A stretch of DNA of 7,162 nt from CAZAIO01 sp964485235 (GTDB lineage: Bacteria > Chloroflexota > Dehalococcoidia > GIF9 > UBA5629): positions 1 to 7,162 of the forward strand of contig CAZAIO010000131.1 in NCBI GenBank assembly GCA_964485235.1, read 5' to 3'. Of this stretch, positions 1 through 6,432 are shown in pieces; positions within the stretch are counted from its first letter, which is position 1; each line of letters opens with the position of its first letter. A model generated the notes under the pieces. It saw only the letters and a list, made by a program, of their open reading frames with translations, was not told where the DNA came from and did no database searches. The translations under genes and the position numbers were made by a program.

Positions 1-1
1 A

Positions 2-118
2 TATCCTATCGTGCCGTTTCTCGCGCCTGATGAAGCCAAGGAACGCTATGCCAGGGAATATAATGCGTTCGTTCCACAGGACGAGACGGACCTGCTGCGA
101 TATCTTCGTTATGCCTGA
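2..118 (+). CDS. 3' end of an unidentified protein-coding gene (partial)
   Basis: An open frame enters from the left edge and stops at TGA 116-118, giving the last 38 residues of a protein. The visible tail is rich in charged residues (for example DEAKERYAREY and QDETDLLRYLRYA) and looks like a soluble helical C-terminus. I do not recognise the family and cannot assign a function. Codon choice resembles the neighbouring genes, and the frame ends almost exactly where the opposing peptidase gene ends, as expected for a convergent pair. Its last 10 bp overlap the end of that gene. The piece is short, so it could still be a chance open frame. Confidence 0.45.
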   Translation, partial: YPIVPFLAPDEAKERYAREYNAFVPQDETDLLRYLRYA

Positions 119-651
119 ATTTGCGTAACAATGTCGAAGAACTCGAAGCCCTTGACGAAGTATGCCACGAGCAGGAACAGGGCGACTGCATAGAGCAGGC
201 CGAACCAGATGAATTTCATGAGCTGTGCCAGCTTGACAAGCCCGACCAGAGGGAGGCACAGATAAGCGAGAGGATTGTTATGGAGCGCTTTTTTTGTATC
301 ATTCCATAGATATTGTGTGTCTTCACCGCTGGGGAACGCGTGCATCGCGATAGATATTCCGAGCCAGCATAGTACATAAAGAGCGATATGGTTGCGGGCA
401 AACATGGCAATAAAGAAGAAGAGCAATGCGATGACCGTATTTATTAGAAGCGGTGCAATGTCTATCAGCACGGCATGGCTGTATTTTGTTGCGGGAGCGT
501 GGACCACATATCCCGCCGGGTTCCCCAGCCTGAAATAGCGGACCTTTGCAACAGGAACTCCGGCGCGGTCGCAGAAGAACTTATGCGCCCATTCATGTAC
601 AATCACACCGGGAAAAGTCACCAGAGAGACCAGCATCGCTATCACATACAT
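109..651 (-). CDS. Small integral-membrane zinc metallopeptidase-like protein (M50/zincin type)
   Basis: A 180-residue, very hydrophobic protein. Residues 19-23 read HEWAH, an HExxH zinc-binding and catalytic motif at the end of the first membrane segment (about 1-18), the arrangement seen in M50-type intramembrane peptidases. A GNPAGYVVH stretch follows at 43-51. Further hydrophobic segments lie at about 60-85, 88-106 and 127-166. The SGED at 108-111, after a hydrophobic helix, is a candidate for the third zinc ligand (Asp111). It is shorter than site-2 proteases such as RseP and has no PDZ domain, so it better fits the small uncharacterised M50/DUF3267-like zincins; this family placement is from memory. 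The substrate is unknown. The start has only a weak upstream purine stretch (AAAGAG, about 10 nt away). It lies 78 bp downstream of guaA on the same strand with no obvious terminator between, so read-through from guaA is possible. Confidence 0.8.
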   Translation of the reverse strand: MYVIAMLVSLVTFPGVIVHEWAHKFFCDRAGVPVAKVRYFRLGNPAGYVVHAPATKYSHAVLIDIAPLLINTVIALLFFFIAMFARNHIALYVLCWLGISIAMHAFPSGEDTQYLWNDTKKALHNNPLAYLCLPLVGLVKLAQLMKFIWFGLLYAVALFLLVAYFVKGFEFFDIVTQIQA

Positions 652-729
652 ATATTTTTTACTCTTTACCGTTTGTCCCGCACGATATAGAGATAGTCCA
701 TACTAATTAACGGCGCTGAAAGGCAATGC

Positions 730-2400
730 TTATTCCCATTCTATCGTGGAAGGCGGTTTGCTTGTGATGTCATACACAACACGGTTGACGCCGGGGACTT
801 CATTGACGATCCGGTTGGAAATGCGTGCGAGCAAGTCGTAGGGAAGGCGCGCCCAGTCGGCGGTCATGGCGTCCTGGCTCGTTACGGCGCGTACCGCGAC
901 GAGGTAATTATATGTGCGAAAGTCCCCCATCACGCCGACGCTTTTCACGTCCGTGAGAATGGCAAAGGTCTGCCATAGCTCCCGGTACAGCTTGGCTTTT
1001 TTAATCTCGTTCATCACGATCCAGTCCGCAGCCCTGAGTATTTCCAGACGCTCCCGGGTCACCTCTCCGATGATACGGATGGATAGTCCCGGTCCGGGAA
1101 ACGGCTGCCGCCAGATCATATAATCAGGCAGCCCGAGGGAAAGTCCCACCTGGCGTACCTCGTCTTTAAAGAGGTAACGCAAAGGCTCGATGAGAGTAAG
1201 TAACATATTTGCCGGTATACCGCCCACGTTGTGATGGGTCTTTATCCGTGACGCAGCTTTGCTCTCCGGCGAGGTGCTTTCTATTACATCGGGGTAAAGC
1301 GTACCCTGGACGAGGAAATCGACCTTGCCCAGTTTTGCCGCTTCATCTTCAAATACTTTAATGAACTCCTCGCCTATGCGGTGACGCTTCTCCTCGGGGT
1401 CTATCACCCCTTTGAGACGGTCGAGGAACCTGTCGGTGGCATCCACGTAGACAACGTTCATTTTCAAGTTGTTCTGGAATGTATTCAGAGCGCGTTCCGC
1501 CTCTTCGCTGCGGAGCAGCCCGTTATTGACGAATATGCACGTGAGTTGATTGCCGATAGCTTTGTGAACGAGGGACGCCGCCACAGCCGAGTCAACGCCT
1601 CCGGAGAGAGCGCAAATAACGCGTCCGCCCTGTGTGCGTTCCTGTATCATCTGAATACTTTCAGCGATGAAATTTTTCGGCGTCCAGTTTCCGTGACAGC
1701 CGCATATTCTGTACAGGAAGTTCTTCAGTATGGTCTTTCCTTCCGGTGTATGAACGACTTCCGGATGGAACTGGAGCCCGAAAAGCTCTTTGTTATCGCC
1801 GATTACCGCGGTAGGCGAATTTTCAGTATAGGCAAGCGATTTGAATTGGGGTGGCAACCGCATGATCTGGTCGCCGTGGCTCATCCATACGGAGAGCGAG
1901 GACGGCAGACCGGCGAAGAGCGGCGATTTTTCATCGCTTACATAAAGGACTGCATGTCCGTATTCTCTTTTTACTCCCGGAGTGACCTGTCCTCCCAGCT
2001 GATGGGTGAGCACCTGCATACCATAACAGATGCCAAGGACGGGCAAGTGCGTATCGTACATTTCAATCGGCGCCAGAGGAGCGTTTTTTTCATAGACGCT
2101 GTTCGGCCCGCCGGACAGGATGAAACCTTTAGGTTCGAGCGCCGCTATTTTCTCCCACGGGGTATCGTGGGATATAAGCTCGCAGTATACGTTACATTCC
2201 CTCACCCTGCGGGCGATAAGGCGGCTGTATTGAGACCCGAAATCTATAATCGCGATTGTCTCGCGCTTGACGGGTTCCACGGTCTCGGATTCTATCGTCG
2301 GCTGCTCACCCTGGAGCTCTTTAGCTATTTCAAGATACGTCGAGACCTCGATATCGTCACTGGTTGCTACGCGGCGGCTGGATACTTTCTTCTTGTTCAT
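730..2400 (-). CDS. guaA: GMP synthase (glutamine-hydrolysing)
   Basis: Converts XMP to GMP using ATP and glutamine-derived ammonia, the last step of de novo guanine nucleotide synthesis, in the cytoplasm. The domains are complete and in the usual order. The class I glutamine amidotransferase domain (about 48-232) has the nucleophile Cys125 in GICYGMQ and the His212/Glu214 pair in FHPEV. The ATP pyrophosphatase domain has its P-loop SGGVDS at 266-271. The C-terminal dimerisation domain contains RQPFPGPGLSIR (431-442) and ends in the typical KPPSTIEWE. At 556 residues it is longer than the usual 510-525, because about 46 charged residues precede the TIAIIDFGSQYSR motif. The ATG at 2400 is the only ATG before the domain; a GTG at codon 41 is the main alternative but has no well-placed ribosome binding site. 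The ATG also lacks a Shine-Dalgarno sequence and sits inside an inverted repeat. Divergent from the hydrolase-tsaC-rpiB cluster. Confidence 0.97.
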   Translation of the reverse strand: MNKKKVSSRRVATSDDIEVSTYLEIAKELQGEQPTIESETVEPVKRETIAIIDFGSQYSRLIARRVRECNVYCELISHDTPWEKIAALEPKGFILSGGPNSVYEKNAPLAPIEMYDTHLPVLGICYGMQVLTHQLGGQVTPGVKREYGHAVLYVSDEKSPLFAGLPSSLSVWMSHGDQIMRLPPQFKSLAYTENSPTAVIGDNKELFGLQFHPEVVHTPEGKTILKNFLYRICGCHGNWTPKNFIAESIQMIQERTQGGRVICALSGGVDSAVAASLVHKAIGNQLTCIFVNNGLLRSEEAERALNTFQNNLKMNVVYVDATDRFLDRLKGVIDPEEKRHRIGEEFIKVFEDEAAKLGKVDFLVQGTLYPDVIESTSPESKAASRIKTHHNVGGIPANMLLTLIEPLRYLFKDEVRQVGLSLGLPDYMIWRQPFPGPGLSIRIIGEVTRERLEILRAADWIVMNEIKKAKLYRELWQTFAILTDVKSVGVMGDFRTYNYLVAVRAVTSQDAMTADWARLPYDLLARISNRIVNEVPGVNRVVYDITSKPPSTIEWE

Positions 2401-2429
2401 ATTGCTATAAAGTATATCATAGCAATATG
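2398..2429. repeat. Perfect 11-bp inverted repeat over the guaA start codon
   Basis: The left arm CATATTGCTAT (2398-2408) and the right arm ATAGCAATATG (2419-2429) are exact reverse complements around a 10-bp spacer. Arm centres are 21 bp apart, about two helical turns, which suits a dimeric DNA-binding protein. The left arm contains the guaA initiation codon, and the right arm contains the candidate extended -10 element's TGC and part of its hexamer. It may be an operator for guaA. It may instead form an RNA hairpin hiding the start codon in any transcript that begins further upstream. The structure is seen directly; either function is inference. Confidence 0.7.
2416..2424 (-). promoter_or_regulatory. 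Putative guaA promoter, extended -10 element
   Basis: Read on the minus strand this is TGCTATGAT, matching the extended -10 form TGnTATAAT with one mismatch in the hexamer. No convincing -35 hexamer lies at the usual distance, as is common for extended -10 promoters. Transcription would start near 2409, leaving a leader of only about 9 nt before the guaA ATG, too short for a normal ribosome binding site. An overlapping TATACT (2411-2416, minus) could serve instead and would give an even shorter leader. Confidence 0.45.
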
Positions 2430-2461
2430 CTCCCGGACTACATGGTTTTATACCTCTATGG

Positions 2462-2490
2462 TTGGATTTATACAGTTAACATTATATAAT
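2462..2490 (+). promoter_or_regulatory. Putative promoter for the hydrolase-tsaC-rpiB cluster
   Basis: TTGGAT (2462-2467) and a consensus TATAAT (2485-2490) are separated by 17 bp. The -10 is consensus, and the -35 matches TTGACA only in its first three positions. Transcription would begin near 2497, about 55 nt before the first candidate start codon of the hydrolase. The -10 lies in a self-complementary ATTATATAAT (2481-2490), so a -10 also exists on the other strand, but no matching -35 was seen there. Confidence 0.55.
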
Positions 2491-2551
2491 TCTTGCAGAT
2501 AGAGAAGACGCTTTTTTACCGACCGGAGAAGCTCGGGCCTTATATTTTCAA

Positions 2552-3478
2552 ATGATGTTTATCAGGCATAATTTTTTTATAAAAATGGTGACCGTTGTGT
2601 TCCTTGTCGCTTTTTTGACAGGTCTGACGGGAGATATGGGGAAGCAGGTGCAGTCAGCGTCGCCGAAAGGTCCGTCTGCAGCAGGAATCGAGCAGGAACT
2701 TATACAGCTTGCCAATGAGAATGTGCTGTTCAGCGATGTTGCAAAAGAACGGTTCGTTAACGAAGTGCTCGATATTTATAATAATGCTGCGGATTGTGAT
2801 GCAGTTGTGTATTTCTGTGAAGGAGGATGGGGCAGCCGCCCGCTCGCGGTGAACCCGGAAGGGCGGAGCCTGGTAGCCGGTATAGTGTCGACGCTGGAAT
2901 CGACAGGCTATACCTGCTATGTAGCGGACTATCCCCGTACAAGCAAGACGGCGGGCGATTATCTTTATGAAGGAATTCAACTTCTTTTGCTCTATCCCGT
3001 AAAGTCAAAACAGCTTGCCGCCAAGGTTGATTTTCTCACCCGCCATATGGACGACATGAAGATATTTATCGTGGGAAAAAGCTCCGGCGCACTCTATGTC
3101 AACGGCGCGGCGAAGATATTGAAGGACAACCCCGATGTGTTTAATATCCAGATTGGTAGCCCGCTCGGCAGTAAGGTCCCTGTCCCCGGACGCTCTCTTG
3201 CCATCTGCGACAACGGGATTCAGGGCGATGCCATGATAGGACGCAATATATTTTCTGTCTTTAAAAGGAATACCTGGAAAGTATTATTTATAATGTATGC
3301 CCCGTCCTTCACCGCTGTCGATTGGATAGTAGGAAAACTGCTGGTCGCCATTGGTTTTTGCAATACGAAATATGCACTGGTAATGCCGGGACATGACTAT
3401 ATGTGGAACTATCCCAAAGTCGGCCCTGCGATCGAAACTTTTTTACATGAAACAATGGGAGAACGGTATGGTGGATGA
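2552..3478 (+). CDS. Exported or membrane-anchored alpha/beta-hydrolase-like protein
   Basis: A 308-residue protein with an N-terminal signal or anchor: basic residues R5 and K11, a hydrophobic core at about 12-27, and a possible signal peptidase site after QSA (34-36). The mature part resembles an alpha/beta hydrolase. VVYFCEGGWG (85-94) sits where an oxyanion-hole loop would be, GKSSG (175-179) fits the GxSxG nucleophile elbow with Ser177 as nucleophile, and GHDYMW (280-285) offers His281 as catalytic histidine. Asp220 or Asp226 could be the acid. A hydrophobic stretch at about 244-269 may be a lid or a membrane contact. I cannot assign a family or substrate. No Shine-Dalgarno lies close to the ATG at 2552; the nearest GGAG is 23 nt away. 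Start codons at 2555 and 2585 are possible, and the latter would still keep the hydrophobic core. The 3' end overlaps tsaC by 11 bp. Confidence 0.8.
   Translation: MMFIRHNFFIKMVTVVFLVAFLTGLTGDMGKQVQSASPKGPSAAGIEQELIQLANENVLFSDVAKERFVNEVLDIYNNAADCDAVVYFCEGGWGSRPLAVNPEGRSLVAGIVSTLESTGYTCYVADYPRTSKTAGDYLYEGIQLLLLYPVKSKQLAAKVDFLTRHMDDMKIFIVGKSSGALYVNGAAKILKDNPDVFNIQIGSPLGSKVPVPGRSLAICDNGIQGDAMIGRNIFSVFKRNTWKVLFIMYAPSFTAVDWIVGKLLVAIGFCNTKYALVMPGHDYMWNYPKVGPAIETFLHETMGERYGG
3457..3461 (+). promoter_or_regulatory. Ribosome binding site that sets the tsaC start
   Basis: GGGAG lies 6 nt before the ATG at 3468, inside the last codons of the hydrolase gene. It decides the start: the same frame is open back to an ATG at 3393, but that would add 25 residues that do not resemble the family and overlap the hydrolase far more. 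Confidence 0.75.
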
Positions 3479-4100
3479 GGGTTCCTTTTCACCGCAACTG
3501 GCAGCGCAGATTGAAAAAGCAGCAGCGGTCATAAAAGCGGGCGGTATTGTAGCCTTTCCCACGGATACGGTATACGGGCTGGGAGCGGACCCGTTCAACA
3601 GGGATGCAATCGATCGTATCTACCGGGTCAAAAATCGTGATAGAACGCTGCCGCTGCCGGTACTGTTGCCGGACAGGGAATCTGTTTATTCCGTGGTATC
3701 GAAGGTGACTGAAAAGGCGCTTCCTCTGATGGAGCATTACTGGCCCGGCGGATTGACGCTGGTGTTTTACCGGTCTGACCGCTTCCCCGGCTATGTGACG
3801 GCGAAGAGCGAGAAGATAGCAGTGCGCGTTCCGGACCATGCAGTGCCGCTCATGCTTATGAAAAAAGCGGGAGTTCCGGTGGCGGGCACCAGCGCGAACC
3901 TGAGCAACCGTCCATCCGCGCTGACCGCGCAGGAAGTAATCGAGCAGCTCGGCGATGCTGTCGATATCGTTATCGACGGCGGCAGATGTCCTGGCGGCGT
4001 GGAATCGACAATTATCGATGTGACCGGGCCGGAATTTGAAATTCTCCGGACCGGCGCTGTTTCACGTGAAGATATTGAATTATTTTTAAAGAGAGGATGA
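3468..4100 (+). CDS. tsaC: L-threonylcarbamoyladenylate synthase (TsaC/Sua5/YwlC family)
   Basis: Makes threonylcarbamoyl-AMP from threonine, bicarbonate and ATP, the first step of the t6A37 modification of ANN-decoding tRNAs, in the cytoplasm; TsaD and its partners then transfer the group to tRNA. With the start at 3468 the protein has 210 residues. It carries PTDTVYGLG (31-39), the K55/R57 pair in VKNRDR, YWPGGLTLV (91-99), the VRVPDH strand (119-124) and the SAN motif (142-144) of the YrdC fold. Its length fits the short TsaC form; the extra C-terminal domain of the roughly 340-residue Sua5/YwlC proteins is absent. It overlaps the hydrolase by 11 bp and its TGA overlaps an ATG of the rpiB frame, so translational coupling is likely. 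The ligases that complete t6A are not in the window. Confidence 0.93.
   Translation: MVDEGSFSPQLAAQIEKAAAVIKAGGIVAFPTDTVYGLGADPFNRDAIDRIYRVKNRDRTLPLPVLLPDRESVYSVVSKVTEKALPLMEHYWPGGLTLVFYRSDRFPGYVTAKSEKIAVRVPDHAVPLMLMKKAGVPVAGTSANLSNRPSALTAQEVIEQLGDAVDIVIDGGRCPGGVESTIIDVTGPEFEILRTGAVSREDIELFLKRG
4092..4096 (+). promoter_or_regulatory. Ribosome binding site that sets the rpiB start
   Basis: AGAGG ends 6 nt before the ATG at 4103, an ideal spacing. An in-frame ATG at 4097 touches this element directly and so is a poor initiation site. The 4103 start also gives the MRIAIGSDH opening typical of RpiB. Confidence 0.7.
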
Positions 4101-4102
4101 CC

Positions 4103-4537
4103 ATGCGTATAGCAATCGGCAGTGACCATCGCGGTTTCGATTTAAAAAACGCAATCATCGGTTTTTGTGGAGAACAGGGTGTGGAATGTCATGATTGCGG
4201 GTGCTATTCAACCGATTCGGTCGACTATCCGGATATCGCACAGGCAGTGGGAAAAATGGTTGGCGACGGAACCTGCGATTTCGGGATACTTATCTGCGGT
4301 ACCGGTATCGGGATGAGCATAGCGGCGAACAAGGTAAAAAAAGTCAGGGCGGCACTCTGCTGTGATGCCTTCCATGCGGAGCGTGCGCGACAGCACAACG
4401 ATGCCAATATCCTCTGTTTGGGCGCTGAGAAAACAGATGTGGACATGGCGAGGGATATCGTCAATGTTTTTCTCACCACGCCTTTTGAAGGAGGCAGGCA
4501 TTTAACGCGCGTGCAGAAAATAAATTCGATTGAATAA
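4103..4537 (+). CDS. rpiB: Ribose-5-phosphate isomerase B
   Basis: Interconverts ribose 5-phosphate and ribulose 5-phosphate in the non-oxidative pentose phosphate pathway; a cytoplasmic RpiB/LacA/LacB-type enzyme. From the start at 4103 it has 144 residues, normal for the family. GSDHRGFDLK (6-15) supplies the Asp8/His9 phosphosugar-binding residues. DSVDYPD is at 38-44, ICGTGIGMSIAANKV at 64-78 contains the catalytic Cys65, and ARQHNDAN at 95-102 contains His98, which acts in ring opening. These features favour RpiB over galactose-6-phosphate isomerase LacA/LacB, though LacAB-like side activity cannot be excluded. It follows tsaC with only 2 nt between that gene's stop and this start. The same pairing occurs near ywlC in Bacillus. 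No hairpin terminator was seen after it. Confidence 0.95.
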   Translation: MRIAIGSDHRGFDLKNAIIGFCGEQGVECHDCGCYSTDSVDYPDIAQAVGKMVGDGTCDFGILICGTGIGMSIAANKVKKVRAALCCDAFHAERARQHNDANILCLGAEKTDVDMARDIVNVFLTTPFEGGRHLTRVQKINSIE

Positions 4538-4543
4538 ACTGAT

Positions 4544-4572
4544 TTGACAAGAAATATGCGCTGTGCTAGTTT
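4544..4572 (+). promoter_or_regulatory. Putative sigma-70-type promoter for ilvB
   Basis: A perfect TTGACA (4544-4549) is followed after 17 bp by TAGTTT (4567-4572), a partial -10 match that is preceded by TGC (4564-4566), making an extended -10. Transcription would start near 4579 and leave a leader of about 109 nt before ilvB. The -35 begins only 7 bp after the rpiB stop codon. Confidence 0.6.
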
Positions 4573-4578
4573 ACTTGA

Positions 4579-4687
4579 TACGTTTATATGTAACGGAATC
4601 GTATATATTATGGTAACTGATTATCTGTTTTGCAAATAATAGATACGGTATAGTAAAGAATTATATTGTTATAAACAGGGGACATAA
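4579..4687 (+). promoter_or_regulatory. AT-rich ilvB leader with ribosome binding site
   Basis: The predicted untranslated leader is much more AT-rich than the flanking genes. It contains an imperfect inverted repeat near the transcription start (GATACGTT at 4577-4584 against AACGGAATC at 4592-4600) and a second GATACG at 4642-4647. AGGGGA at 4677-4682, 5 nt before the ATG, is a strong ribosome binding site. There is no T-box consensus, no terminator hairpin with a U-run and no leader peptide rich in Ile, Leu or Val, so classical attenuation is not supported. Any operator role for the repeat is speculative. Confidence 0.35.
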
Positions 4688-6382
4688 ATGAAGAAAACGG
4701 GCGCTGAGATTTTATGTGAGAGTCTGATACAGGAGGGAGTAGACGTTATTTTCGGTTTTCCCGGCGGTGTTTTGCTTCCATTGTACGACACATTTCCGGA
4801 ATATCCGCAGCTTATGCATATTCTGGTACGCCATGAACAATGTGCCGCTCATGCGGCGGATGCTTATGCGCGGGTAAGCGGGAAAGTAGGCGTATGCCTT
4901 GCAACGTCCGGCCCCGGAGCTACCAACCTTGTGACAGGGATAGCGAATGCGTACATGGACTCGGTGCCCATGGTTGCTATTACCGGTCAGGTCGCCACAC
5001 CGTTCGTCGGAAAGGATGCGTTTCAGGAAATAGATATTACAGGTATCACACTGCCCATTACCAAGCATAACTATCTCGTGCTGGATGTGAAAGACCTGGC
5101 GGGTACGGTGAAGGAGGCATTTTATCTGGCGAGGACGGGAAGGCCGGGGCCTGTATTGATCGATATTCCTAAAGATGTCTTTCAGGCGAAGGCTGACCTG
5201 GTACAGTCAAAGATAAACCTGCCGGGCTATAAGCCCAAGTTGACCGGTCATCCGGCACAGATAAAGAAAGCCGCCGAGCTTATTAATAAGGCGGAAAAGC
5301 CGTTGATTATCGGCGGAAGAGGAATTCTTATATCGAAGGCTTTTAACGAGATAAAGGAACTCGCCGAGAAGGGACAGATACCGGTGGTTACCACCCTGCT
5401 GGGCATAGGCAGTTTTCCGGAGACACATGTATTGAACTTCGGCTGGATGGGAATGCACGGTATGACCTATGCCAACTGGGCAGTGGATAATGCCGATATC
5501 ATTATCGCAATCGGCATGCGGTTCGACGACCGGGCTACCGGGATAGTGAGCTCGTTTGCACCTAAAGCGCATATCATTCATATCGATATCGATCCTGCGG
5601 AAATCGGCAAAAACGTACGTGTCAACGTACCTATTGTGGGTGATGTAAAGTCAGTGCTCACCGACCTGAATAAGCAGATCAGTACGCCCGGTCACATGGA
5701 GTGGATAAACCAGCTCGATACGTGGCGACAGGAGAGGCCTGTGCTCGAAGTGCGTGATACGGAGAGTCTCATTCCGCAATATATAATCCGGCAGATATAT
5801 GAAGCCACTCATGGGGATGCCATACTGGCTACCGGAGTAGGACAGAACCAGATGTGGGCGGCGCAGTACTATTACTTCGATAAACCGAACAGCCTTGTCT
5901 CGTCCGGCGGGTTGGGGACAATGGGATTTGAACTTCCCGGGGCTATCGGTGCCAAGATAGGCAGTCCCAATGATACGGTATGGTGTATTGCCGGAGACGG
6001 CGGTTTTCAGATGACGATACAGGAACTGGGGACTATTACACAGGAACGCCTTAATATAAAGATCGCCATTTTAAATAACGGGTACCTGGGAATGGTACGA
6101 CAGTGGCAGGAGTTGTTCCATGGTCATCGTTATGTGGGAACAACGCTCACCGGGCCGGACTTTGTAAAGATTGCCGAGGCGTACGGCATCCCCGGGCTTA
6201 AGGTCACGGACAAGAAGGAAGTGCCTGCCGCCATCGCGAAGGCAATGGAACATGACGGAGCTTTTCTGCTTGATTTCATCGTTGAACCGGAGGAAAACGT
6301 CTATCCTATTGTACCTCCCGGCTCAGCACTGACCGAAGGGCTTGAAATGCCCAGTTCGCAGGGTATCAGTTCAACAAAATAG
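4688..6382 (+). CDS. ilvB: Acetolactate (acetohydroxyacid) synthase, catalytic large subunit
   Basis: Condenses pyruvate with pyruvate or 2-ketobutyrate in the first common step of valine, leucine and isoleucine synthesis, using thiamine diphosphate, magnesium and FAD. The 564 residues cover the full family length. The N-terminal domain has the catalytic Glu50 in VRHEQ and SGPGATNLVTG (74-84). The central FAD/regulatory domain spans roughly 190-340, with GMRFDDRATG at 276-285. The C-terminal diphosphate-binding motif runs from GDGGFQ (436-441) to LNN (462-464). GMVRQWQ (468-474) keeps the Trp473 associated with 2-ketobutyrate preference and herbicide binding, which favours biosynthetic AHAS over catabolic AlsS. 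The start is supported by AGGGGA 5 nt upstream. It has its own promoter and ends at a strong terminator. No ilvN small subunit follows, so the partner must be encoded elsewhere or be dispensable. Confidence 0.95.
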   Translation: MKKTGAEILCESLIQEGVDVIFGFPGGVLLPLYDTFPEYPQLMHILVRHEQCAAHAADAYARVSGKVGVCLATSGPGATNLVTGIANAYMDSVPMVAITGQVATPFVGKDAFQEIDITGITLPITKHNYLVLDVKDLAGTVKEAFYLARTGRPGPVLIDIPKDVFQAKADLVQSKINLPGYKPKLTGHPAQIKKAAELINKAEKPLIIGGRGILISKAFNEIKELAEKGQIPVVTTLLGIGSFPETHVLNFGWMGMHGMTYANWAVDNADIIIAIGMRFDDRATGIVSSFAPKAHIIHIDIDPAEIGKNVRVNVPIVGDVKSVLTDLNKQISTPGHMEWINQLDTWRQERPVLEVRDTESLIPQYIIRQIYEATHGDAILATGVGQNQMWAAQYYYFDKPNSLVSSGGLGTMGFELPGAIGAKIGSPNDTVWCIAGDGGFQMTIQELGTITQERLNIKIAILNNGYLGMVRQWQELFHGHRYVGTTLTGPDFVKIAEAYGIPGLKVTDKKEVPAAIAKAMEHDGAFLLDFIVEPEENVYPIVPPGSALTEGLEMPSSQGISSTK

Positions 6383-6400
6383 GCGGCAATGGATCGAAAT

Positions 6401-6432
6401 AAAGCCCGGCCTGATAGAGGCCGGGCTTTTTT
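6401..6432. terminator. Intrinsic terminator between convergent ilvB and acs
   Basis: AAAGCCCGGCCT (6401-6412) and AGGCCGGGCTTT (6418-6429) form a perfect 12-bp stem with a 5-nt loop, GATAG. A run of six T (6427-6432) follows on the plus strand. It begins 18 bp after the ilvB stop. On the minus strand the stem is followed by a weaker T-rich stretch (CTTTATTTC), so it may also stop acs transcription, which ends at 6471. Confidence 0.92.

Noticed and set aside
2427..2489. Possible 20-codon peptide starting in the right arm of the inverted repeat (MLPDYMVLYLYGW...)
   Set aside because: No ribosome binding site, it lies largely upstream of the predicted plus-strand transcription start, and its ATG is simply the mirror of the guaA start codon.
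1381..2502. Long plus-strand open frame of 373 codons
   Set aside because: It lies antisense to guaA, whose protein motifs are unambiguous. The translation shows no recognisable domain, and it is best explained as a shadow of guaA codon use.
3393..3467. Upstream extension of the tsaC frame by 25 codons
   Set aside because: The start at 3468 has GGGAG at ideal spacing and fits the family; the extension is antisense-like overlap within the hydrolase coding sequence in another frame.
4109..4116. Second copy of ATAGCAAT, the core of the guaA inverted repeat arm, just after the rpiB start
   Set aside because: It encodes the conserved Ile-Ala-Ile of RpiB and has no partner arm, so it is most likely coincidence.
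4610..4639. Nine-codon open frame in the ilvB leader (MVTDYLFCK), considered as an attenuator leader peptide
   Set aside because: It has only one Val and one Leu, no well-placed ribosome binding site, and no terminator hairpin with a U-run follows.
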